Positions 24,801-30,113 of a DNA stretch of 30,113 bases are shown piece by piece. This DNA is from JALONO01 sp038209965 (GTDB lineage: Bacteria; Bacteroidota; Bacteroidia; Cytophagales; Thermoflexibacteraceae). The notes beneath the pieces are model-generated. The model saw only the letters and a program-made list of their open reading frames with translations, was not told the DNA's origin and made no database searches. Both the position numbers and the translations under genes were made by a program. The stretch's first letter is position 1. Each line of letters begins with the position of its first letter. Location of the stretch: NCBI GenBank assembly GCA_038209965.1, contig JBBQXF010000057.1:1-30113 (forward strand), given 5' to 3'.

Positions 24801-25117
24801 TTTTTCCTTGGATTTACCGAGCCGACTTTAGCTTAATCCTTGACCTGAAAGTGTACAAGAAAAACACGCTCCAGTTCAGGGCCGACATTTTTAATGTGGG
24901 CAACCTGATTAACCAAAACTGGGGAGTGGGCAACACGGTGATCACCACCACGCCGATAGCGTCAGCGGGTGTTAATGCACAGGGGGTTCCCCAATACCGG
25001 ATGGTAAACATTGGCACTACTACCAATCCATTACTACCCAATACTACTTACCGGACTGGCACCTCTACCTTGGATGTTTACCGGATGCAGTTTGGGGTGC
25101 GTTATACTTTCAACTAA
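21830..25117 (+). CDS. TonB-dependent outer-membrane receptor, Oar-like, with carboxypeptidase-regulatory N-domain
   Basis: 1095 residues. A signal peptide (MKNFLLLFIGVFLALLIQQN, cleavage around residue 23) is followed by a carboxypeptidase D regulatory-like domain at about 28-110 (SGYVKDEKGEGLPGANVVAI, VDGRYNIPGMRVGGPY). A TonB plug domain covers about 118-240 (LTEVVIQATKNDVFSSERTG, INNLPTLSRSINDFTRLTPQ, ITIDGSLFNNSFG), and the remainder is a beta-barrel ending YRMQFGVRYTFN. The architecture is that of Oar-type receptors, not SusC: no SusD partner lies downstream. Its substrate is unknown; homologues have been linked to protein or peptide traffic and adhesion. It is transcribed alone, from a well-formed promoter to a strong terminator. 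Confidence 0.95.
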   Translation: MKNFLLLFIGVFLALLIQQNTQAQGVTNSALSGYVKDEKGEGLPGANVVAIHTPSGTRYGASTQVDGRYNIPGMRVGGPYKVIITFVGYKEQVFNNIFLSLGTAADVSAKMTSSDVELTEVVIQATKNDVFSSERTGAATNIGKDQINNLPTLSRSINDFTRLTPQASGTSFGGQDSRLNNITIDGSLFNNSFGLAGQPGGRTGSSPISLDAIEEVQVNLAPFDVRQAGFVGAGVNAVTRSGTNDFSGSVFYNVRNKNFVGDQAKGNSVTVGDFNLYQAGFRVGGAIIKNKLFFFLNGEQERETFPGTTFRANAGGEQVIGNTTRVLASDMDELSNFMRSRFNYETGPYQGYNNQARSDKFLVRLDYNINDKHKLSLRYSHLDSQTDILVSNSTTIGGDRRGNLSALNYQNSNYLQLEGIRSIIGELNSNFGKLSNNLIVGYTHQNEDRGSRGSFFPLVEILNGGQTYITMGFEPFTPSNKLNYSTFQIQDNLTYYGRNHTITAGFSLERLAFENVFFPFSQGRYAFNSLTDFYTAANASLANPNLTVSPVNVRNYRLNFSALPGGGEPTQPTEVTYAGLYLQDEWSPSEKFKLTFGLRADIPFFGNTALNNPIVEGLSFRDETGATVRYSTSKLPDPNILWSPRLGFNLDVTGDRKIQLRGGTGIFTGRPAFVWISNQVGNNGVLTGLLNVDNTTTFPFSPDPRRHIPANPALPSSFNIAVTDPEFRFPQVWRSNLAVDTKLPGGIIGTLEFIYTRNVNQVYYIDANREPATQTFSGPDSRPRFPGSGLTGATQNNAIRINDNITDAIVLKNTNQGNAYTITARLEKNFDFGLNIMAAYNFGSSRNLIDPGSIAFSSWSGNSSSRGSNLPDLSFSDNDQRHRIISAISYRKNLGRVASISANLFWEARNQGRFTYRINGDMNGDGVNGNDLIFVPRDANELGFVPLVIGSGATARTFTPQEQAQAFNSFIDQDEYLSSRRGQYTERNGVVFPWIYRADFSLILDLKVYKKNTLQFRADIFNVGNLINQNWGVGNTVITTTPIASAGVNAQGVPQYRMVNIGTTTNPLLPNTTYRTGTSTLDVYRMQFGVRYTFN

Positions 25118-25134
25118 TCAACCAACATTACCCC

Positions 25135-25174
25135 AAAAAGGCAACCGCACTGTGTGGTTGCCTTTTTGTTTTTT
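25135..25174 (+). terminator. Intrinsic terminator of the TonB receptor gene
   Basis: AAAAAGGCAACC (25135-25146), loop of nine, GGTTGCCTTTTT (25156-25167): 12 perfect pairs, then GTTTTTT. It lies 18 bases after the stop. Confidence 0.92.
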
Positions 25175-25226
25175 CGCAATCCAACATAAATTGCTCGGCC
25201 CGATCAAAAACCTCTGGAAGGTTTTC

Positions 25227-25234
25227 TACCTTTG
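25227..25234 (+). promoter_or_regulatory. Putative -7 promoter element of the HEAT/cyclophilin gene
   Basis: TACCTTTG fits TAnnTTTG and lies 17 bases before the ATG, so the leader would be very short. A matching upstream TTG at the proper spacing was not found. Confidence 0.45.
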
Positions 25235-25251
25235 CTGGCAAGCTCTTCGAA

Positions 25252-27186
25252 ATGAACCGGATCATACCCTATCTCCTGTTACTTGCTGGTTTGGCCCTAG
25301 TGGCCTGCCAAGACAAGGCTGCCCAAGTGGATCATTGGCAGCGCATCGGCGATTTTCAGGATCGCCGCCTCACCGATTCGCTCCTGCCCTATTTGGCTGG
25401 TGACAACCCCGACCACCGCCGTTGGGCCACTTTGGCCTTTGCTTCAGTGCAAGACACCTTGGCCGTGCCCGAACTGACCCGATTGCTCAACAAAGATCCC
25501 GAGGAGCGGGTGCGCCATGCCGCCGCCTATGCCTTGGGCCAAACAGCGCACGTGGCTACCGTGCCCACGCTGATCTATGCGTTCCAGACCGAGAACCTGA
25601 GCCAACCCGTGCGCGCGGCGATCTTGGAGGCCATTGGCAAGTGCGCCGACAGCAGTGCCGTCGATTTTTTGGCCTCTCTCAGCCTCCCCGGGCCCGACTT
25701 GGGCACTTTGCGCCATGGGCAGGTGCTGGGCCTGTACCGCGCCCTGCTCCGCTCCATTGCCCTGCCCTCGGGAACCGAAAAAGTGGTTTCTTACTTGGAC
25801 CGCACCTATCCAGACTCTCTGCGCGTCATGGCCGCCAGTTACTTGGCCCGCAACTCCCCCAAAAATTACGAGGCATTTGCCCCGGCCCTGATGAAGTGGA
25901 TGATCAACGACCCCCAACCGCTGGTGCGCTTTAACTTGGCTGTGGCCATGAGCGGGGCAAAAAATCCCGAAGCGGTGGGCCACCTCAAGAGCCTGCTGGC
26001 CAATGACCCGTCTGACGTGGTGCGGATCGGGGCCATCCGGGGGCTGGAGGCTTTCGACATGGCCGATGTCCAAGCCGAAGTAGCCAAGGCGTTGGATCAC
26101 GCCAACCCCAATATAGCCGTGGCGGCTGCCGAGCTGATCCGCAAAAAAGCCCTGGCCACCGACAAGGCCCTTTACCTTGCCTGGGCACAGGCCTGCCCCC
26201 ACCCGCGTGCCCGCGCCCTTGTGCTGGGGGCGGCCATCCATTTGGAGCAAGCCGACGAGGCTACGCAACTGGCCGAACAATGGTACCGCCAAACCAATAG
26301 CCCCTACGAAAAAGGCTTTTTGCTGCGGGCCTTGGCCGAGAACAAACAGAACTTGGCGCGGGTGGCGGCCCGTTTTGCCCCGGAAAAATTCATGTTGCTC
26401 AACACCTTCGCCCTCGAGGCTTTGCTGGCGCTCCGATCGCGGGCCGACTTCGCCAGCCTGGGCGAACCGGCGGCCCAACAATTTGCCGAACTCTTGCGCC
26501 GGGCCATTGCCAGCTACGATGCGGCCCTGATTGCGTTGGCCGCCGAGGCCCTGCGCAACAATCAGTACGATTACGCCAAGCGTTTGCCCGATGTCAGTTT
26601 CCTCGAAGTGGCCAAGGCTGCCCTGGTCCTGCCCAAAGAGCAGGAAACCTTGATTGAGCTACAAAAGACCATTGACTATTTTGGGGGCAAAAAACCGGCT
26701 GAAGTGCCACCCCCGACCTATAACCACCCCATTGATTGGGCAGCGGTGGCCAACATCCCCATCGACCAGAAAGCGCTGATCGAGACCAGCAAGGGAGCCA
26801 TTGAAATTCAACTGCTGGTACGGCAAGCGCCCGGTTCGGTCGCCAACTTCGTCAAACTGGTGCAGGAGAGCTTTTATTCCGCCAAAAATTTTCACCGGGT
26901 AGTGCCCAACTTTATGGCCCAGGGCGGCTGCCCCCGGGGCGATGGCTACGGCAGCACCGACTACTCGATCCGCTCGGAATTTGCCCCGCTGCGCTATCAG
27001 CCCGGTTCGGTGGGGCTGGCCTCGGCGGGCAAGGACACCGAAAGTTGCCAGTGGTTCATCACCCATGTGCCCACCCCGCACCTCGATGGCCGCTACACTA
27101 TTTTTGCCCAAGTAACCAAGGGCATGGAGGTGGTCAACCGCTTGGAAATTGGGGACGAGATCCAGCGGGTGCGTTTGGTAAAATAA
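25252..27186 (+). CDS. HEAT-repeat and cyclophilin fusion lipoprotein (peptidyl-prolyl isomerase)
   Basis: 644 residues. Lipoprotein signal MNRIIPYLLLLAGLALVACQ with Cys19. Residues about 40-480 are helical HEAT-like repeats (for example VPELTRLLNKDPEERVRHAA, MKWMINDPQPLVRFNLAVAM, LKSLLANDPSDVVRIGAIRG). Residues about 508-640 are a cyclophilin: ETSKGAIEIQLL, the catalytic Arg in NFHRVVPNFMAQGGCPRGDG, CQWFITHVPTPHLDGRYTIF and AQVTKGMEVVNRLE. It would sit in the envelope, using the repeats to hold a client while the cyclophilin isomerises Xaa-Pro bonds. Bacterial cyclophilins normally are ~160-190 residues, so the ~490-residue extension is the notable part. It is a single gene. Confidence 0.93.
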   Translation: MNRIIPYLLLLAGLALVACQDKAAQVDHWQRIGDFQDRRLTDSLLPYLAGDNPDHRRWATLAFASVQDTLAVPELTRLLNKDPEERVRHAAAYALGQTAHVATVPTLIYAFQTENLSQPVRAAILEAIGKCADSSAVDFLASLSLPGPDLGTLRHGQVLGLYRALLRSIALPSGTEKVVSYLDRTYPDSLRVMAASYLARNSPKNYEAFAPALMKWMINDPQPLVRFNLAVAMSGAKNPEAVGHLKSLLANDPSDVVRIGAIRGLEAFDMADVQAEVAKALDHANPNIAVAAAELIRKKALATDKALYLAWAQACPHPRARALVLGAAIHLEQADEATQLAEQWYRQTNSPYEKGFLLRALAENKQNLARVAARFAPEKFMLLNTFALEALLALRSRADFASLGEPAAQQFAELLRRAIASYDAALIALAAEALRNNQYDYAKRLPDVSFLEVAKAALVLPKEQETLIELQKTIDYFGGKKPAEVPPPTYNHPIDWAAVANIPIDQKALIETSKGAIEIQLLVRQAPGSVANFVKLVQESFYSAKNFHRVVPNFMAQGGCPRGDGYGSTDYSIRSEFAPLRYQPGSVGLASAGKDTESCQWFITHVPTPHLDGRYTIFAQVTKGMEVVNRLEIGDEIQRVRLVK

Positions 27187-27455
27187 GTCGGTCAATGACG
27201 CCTTATCTGTTCCTTGCCAACCCCAAAACCTCTGGACGTCAACAGTGCCCAGTTCTGCCTGATCGGCGCGAGGATCAATTGAGCGTGGATCAATTGAAAA
27301 AATAAATTTTCCGGGATTTATTTGGCTGCTCGGCCCGTGGTTTTGCCAATTGCCCAAATAGCCGCATTATTGCGGGCGGCAGTCCGGGCATCTGCCGAGA
27401 TAGCTCACCCTTGCGGCGAGCCAGTGCCACTTTTTATCTATGCAACTTCTTGACT
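27187..27455. other. Intergenic stretch before the glycosidase gene
   Basis: 269 bases with no gene recognised. It contains the short direct repeat at 27272-27297 and TATCTATG (27435-27442), one mismatch from TAnnTTTG, as a weak candidate promoter element 13 bases before the ATG. No clear terminator for the HEAT/cyclophilin gene was found. Confidence 0.4.
27272..27297 (+). repeat. Short tandem direct repeat
   Basis: GGATCAATTGA occurs at 27272-27282 and again at 27287-27297, separated by GCGT. Each contains the palindromic core TCAATTGA. It could be a pair of protein-binding sites or chance; there is no supporting context. Confidence 0.5.
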
Positions 27456-29678
27456 ATGACCATCTCATTGCCGATTAAACCCCTCCGGTTTGCCCTCTGC
27501 CTGTGGATCCTTGCGACCAGTCCCACTTGGGCCCAAAGCCCCGAGGATCCGTTTTTGCACCGCCGCTACGACCAGTTGCACGATTCGCCCATGCAGCAGA
27601 AATTCCGGCGGCTGGCCCCCATTCCCGCCGGGGTAGTATATGTGCAAAAACCCGGTGAAGGCGAGCCAGCAATGCGCGAACACTTCCGCACCATGAAAAA
27701 ATTGGGGTTCAATGCCCTCAAGCAGATCATGCCGCTGCCCGACTGGACGGTGGAACGGATTGCGGCCGTGGCCTTGGACGAGGGCATCATCCCGTGGTGG
27801 TATGGCGAGGGTGGCTACGAGGACATCACGCCCGAACTGCGCCAAAAACTGGGAATTGCGGCCAGCCTGCCCATGCCGCAAGTGCTCCAGCACCCCAAAA
27901 TGCTGGCCCACCAGCGCGAAATACTCAAAAAACGCAACGACCGGATGATGGTCTTTGCCGATCAAAGTCCGGCCAAACGGTTTATGCGCACCACCAGCAC
28001 CGCGTATGATCCCGAAATCGGCGGGCGTGGCACCGAACTGAGCCCCAAGGGCGAGATCCTCTTTTTGGATTGGTTGAAAAGCACTTACCAAACCGTTGAG
28101 AACCTGAACCAAGCTTGGAACCAATACCACGCCGGGCTGTTCCTGCGCGAAGAACGGCCCTTTCGTTCTTGGGACGATGTGGCCGCCAATTGGCAAGCCA
28201 CCAGCGGCCGGGAATACCGCCACCTGCGCGATATTTTTCGCTTCAAAGTGGAGCACAGCCTGTTGCGGATCCGCGACAGTGCCCAGAAAATCCACCAGTT
28301 TGACCCCCAGATGCCCTACCGGGGCGGCGGAGAACTGGGCCTGTTCCACCCGATGGCCTACATGGGCGTGGACATGGAGGGCATTGCCAACGAACTGACC
28401 AACTACGGCTCTTTTTACCCTTCCATGCACTTTTCGTGGCACTATGATGCTGTGCAACAGGAAGTTACCCGCCCGTCCTACATGCAAGCCAGCCTAATGA
28501 ACGACCTGTTCAAAGGGGGCTGGACCGGCGGCTGGGAGTCCACAGGCGGGCCGCAGCAGCTCGATGGTGAACAACTGGGAACCAACAATTCCTTTTACGT
28601 CGATGGTAACATTCTCACCCAATTTTACTTGAGCCAAGTGGCCGCCGGTTTCAAAGGTTTTGGGATCTGGGCCTGGAGCGTGCGCACGGCGGGCAAGGAA
28701 GGCGGCGAATATGCTTTGCTGGACAAGCACGGCAAAGTGACCGACCGGGCCGTCAAAATCGGAGCTTTGGGCCAAGCCCTACAAAAATACCGCTTCGAAC
28801 TCTGGCAGGCCCACAAAGAACCAGCAGTGGGGATCTTGTACGATTGGGAAAACGAAGCGGTTTGGGGGGCCATGTCCGTCCCGGGACGCGAAACTTTCAG
28901 GATGCAGCCAGTCGAGGCCCGGGTGGGCGTGAGCCGGGCCTTGATCAATGCCAACGTGCCGTTTGAGTATGTGACCCCCACCGACTTGCGCAAAGGACTG
29001 GCCGGGCGTTACAAAATCATCTACCTGCCCGCGTTTATTGCCCTTCAATCCGACCTGTTGGCCATTTTGGAAACCTATGTGCAGGAGGGCGGCCGGGTGG
29101 TACTGGACTTGCCCGGGGCCAAATACGATGCCTTTGCCCGCTTGCTCGACACGGATCAGGGAAGCGCGTTTGCCCGGATCTTTGGCACCACGCTCGATGA
29201 TCACCAGTTTTCCGGCACCAACGTGCAGCTTTACCTCGACGATTATGCGCTCCGGGGCTTCGTGGCCGACCTCACCCCCACCACGGGCCAAACCATGGCG
29301 GTTTATGACACCAGCAAACCGGCAGTGGTGCAAAACAGCCTCGGCAAGGGCAGTGCCGTCCTGCTGGGTTTTGAAGCTTCCCGCGACTGTTTCCGGCCCG
29401 GCCAACCCGCCAATGAGCAGCGCCTCCTCCGCTACACATTGGGTGGCTATTCGCCCGCGTTCACGTGCACCGGGGCAATCGCCTATCGATTGGCCTCCCC
29501 CACCGCCGATCATTATTTTTTGCTCAATGACAGTGGCAGTCCCAAGTCAGTCCGTTTGCAATTTGCGCGTTACCGCTACCAGTCCATATCGGATGCCATC
29601 ACTGGTGAAAAACTGGATCTGAACGGAACCATTGCCCTAGAACGGCACGGCGGGCGCTGGGTGCGGGCCGAAAAGTAG
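27456..29678 (+). CDS. Secreted GH42-like glycoside hydrolase (beta-galactosidase family)
   Basis: 740 residues from the ATG at 27456; the frame opens earlier, but this start exposes the signal peptide (about 1-26, SPTWAQ). The N-terminal ~440 residues are a TIM barrel: MREHFRTMKKLGFNALKQIM early on, ILFLDWLKSTYQTVENLNQA at about 201-220 (the GH42 W-L-K-x-x-Y...L-N-x-A-W pattern), and the nucleophile candidate Glu361 in GGWESTGGPQ. Residues ~452-650 resemble the GH42 trimerisation domain (AVGILYDWENEAVW, YLPAFIALQSDLLAIL, YVQEGGRVVLDLPGA). The usual Asn-Glu acid/base motif is not seen; GRGTELSPKGE with Glu195 takes its place. Likely cleaves a beta-galactoside or related glycan outside the cytoplasm. 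Confidence 0.85.
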   Translation: MTISLPIKPLRFALCLWILATSPTWAQSPEDPFLHRRYDQLHDSPMQQKFRRLAPIPAGVVYVQKPGEGEPAMREHFRTMKKLGFNALKQIMPLPDWTVERIAAVALDEGIIPWWYGEGGYEDITPELRQKLGIAASLPMPQVLQHPKMLAHQREILKKRNDRMMVFADQSPAKRFMRTTSTAYDPEIGGRGTELSPKGEILFLDWLKSTYQTVENLNQAWNQYHAGLFLREERPFRSWDDVAANWQATSGREYRHLRDIFRFKVEHSLLRIRDSAQKIHQFDPQMPYRGGGELGLFHPMAYMGVDMEGIANELTNYGSFYPSMHFSWHYDAVQQEVTRPSYMQASLMNDLFKGGWTGGWESTGGPQQLDGEQLGTNNSFYVDGNILTQFYLSQVAAGFKGFGIWAWSVRTAGKEGGEYALLDKHGKVTDRAVKIGALGQALQKYRFELWQAHKEPAVGILYDWENEAVWGAMSVPGRETFRMQPVEARVGVSRALINANVPFEYVTPTDLRKGLAGRYKIIYLPAFIALQSDLLAILETYVQEGGRVVLDLPGAKYDAFARLLDTDQGSAFARIFGTTLDDHQFSGTNVQLYLDDYALRGFVADLTPTTGQTMAVYDTSKPAVVQNSLGKGSAVLLGFEASRDCFRPGQPANEQRLLRYTLGGYSPAFTCTGAIAYRLASPTADHYFLLNDSGSPKSVRLQFARYRYQSISDAITGEKLDLNGTIALERHGGRWVRAEK

Positions 29679-29689
29679 GGTTTGGGGAA

Positions 29690-29820
29690 ATAACGGTTTG
29701 CAGCTACAAGAAGTGCGGGGCTTTCACCACAAAAATTGATTTGAAAAACTAAACTTCCATTAACCACTAAACTGTCTTTGGAACACGAAACCCCGACTTT
29801 TGGGTAGGTGCTGTTATGCC
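29690..29820 (-). other. attC-like folded element (integron cassette recombination site candidate)
   Basis: Read leftwards, it opens with GGCATAAC and closes about 130 bases later with GTTAT, which are complementary (ATAAC at 29690-29694 with GTTAT at 29813-29817). Inside, CAGC/GCTG and TAC/GTA pair, then AAGTGCGGGGCTTTC (29711-29725) pairs with GAAACCCCGACTTT (29787-29800) in 13 pairs, leaving G29715 and C29721 unpaired on the same arm, with a ~60-base AT-rich loop. One-sided extrahelical bases, imperfect symmetry, GCATAAC-type ends, size, and position right behind the stop of a gene in the same orientation are the traits of attC sites. An unrelated palindromic intergenic repeat is the alternative. 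No integrase is in the window. Confidence 0.55.
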
Positions 29821-29845
29821 TTCGTTGTTTTTTTTCGTTTGTTTT

Positions 29846-30112
29846 TCAGTTCGTTTTTTGTTTTGATAATTGTCTAATTGAGGCTAAATGTCCAAACAGT
29901 ATTATAGGAACTATAAATGTTGGCAACCAACTAAATGGGAAATTTAAAATCGCTATATTCGGTTGTTCAAATGCAAATTTTTGTATTGGCGAAGGAGCAG
30001 ATAATAAAGCGGTCACAACAATGTTTATTAAAAGTCCAAGGCAAATGAAATTCCAAATTAAAATTGTCGGTCGGTTTATTTTGTTTTTTGTCAGTCCAAA
30101 ATAGGCAATTAA
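29846..30112 (-). CDS. Membrane protein of unknown function, C-terminal part (open at window edge)
   Basis: The leftward frame runs in from the window edge for 88 codons to a TGA at 29848-29846; the start lies beyond the window. Two strong membrane helices are visible: ILIWNFICLGLLINIVVTAL (about 17-36) and WLPTFIVPIILFGHLASIRQ (about 62-81), with the loop SAPSPIQKFAFEQPNIAIL between them and a basic tail. I recognise a type seen as conserved hypothetical membrane proteins in this phylum, but no function. It is much more AT-rich than the genes to its left and stands directly before the attC-like element, which fits a mobile gene cassette. Confidence 0.75.
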   Translation of the reverse strand, partial: LIAYFGLTKNKINRPTILIWNFICLGLLINIVVTALLSAPSPIQKFAFEQPNIAILNFPFSWLPTFIVPIILFGHLASIRQLSKQKTN

Positions 30113-30113
30113 T

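Noticed and set aside
27338..27430. tRNA-like stretch with AGCTCA and GCGGCGAGC before the glycosidase gene
   Set aside because: No acceptor stem, anticodon arm or T-loop could be placed.
1..30113. CRISPR array, insertion sequence with terminal repeats, or rRNA genes
   Set aside because: No regularly spaced repeats, transposase motifs, inverted ends with duplications or rRNA sequence were found on either strand.

Overview
The window looks like a chromosomal segment of a Bacteroidota bacterium, most likely of the Cytophagales type. The support is a set of markers typical of that phylum: an Oar-type TonB-dependent receptor with a carboxypeptidase-regulatory N-domain, DUF3822, a multi-repeat DUF349 protein, a NifU protein with an Nfu N-domain, a short DUF721 protein, and -7 promoter elements of the TAnnTTTG kind (TAACTTTG before the receptor and before dsbD, TATTTTTG before the DUF349 gene). 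The genus cannot be named from the sequence alone. The core is moderately GC-rich with dense housekeeping genes; both ends turn sharply AT-rich.

Layout. The left edge (1-594) is scrambled: a minus-strand HigB/RelE-type (Gp49-like) toxin gene carrying a frameshift and an in-frame stop lies against the last ~60 codons of an S9 prolyl-oligopeptidase-family peptidase. Positions 673-5558 hold a transglutaminase-like protein, an M28 lipoprotein peptidase, a lipoprotein with two parvulin domains and an AlbA_2-type DNA-binding protein. Positions 5750-7150 hold an aldehyde dehydrogenase read leftwards; behind it is a ~650-base non-coding stretch with two palindromic operator-like sites. Positions 7798-12495 are a rightward run: NifU/Nfu, YebC, DUF721, mannose-1-phosphate guanylyltransferase, an aconitase-family dehydratase large subunit without its small subunit, and an acyl-CoA thioesterase. 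Then come DsbD, YqgE/AlgH and the DUF349 protein (12614-17749), closed by a 16-bp two-way terminator.

From 17840 to 20339 three genes read leftwards: surE, a one-TM pseudopilin-like protein and DUF3822. OmpA-type lipoprotein (20453-21166) has a structured 3' tail and a strong terminator. The TonB receptor (21830-25117), a HEAT-repeat/cyclophilin fusion lipoprotein (25252-27186) and a secreted GH42-like glycosidase (27456-29678) follow. At the right edge a folded element with attC-like architecture separates the glycosidase from an AT-rich membrane-protein gene that runs off the window.

Together, many of the genes act in the cell envelope: proline isomerases (parvulin, cyclophilin), thiol reduction (DsbD), peptidoglycan anchoring (OmpA type), outer-membrane import (TonB receptor), secreted peptidase and glycosidase. 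The parts most worth a second look are the two edges (an integron-like cassette end on the right, a decayed toxin and truncated host gene on the left), the DUF3822/pseudopilin-like pair, the structured RNA-like tail after the OmpA gene, and the palindromic sites behind the aldehyde dehydrogenase.
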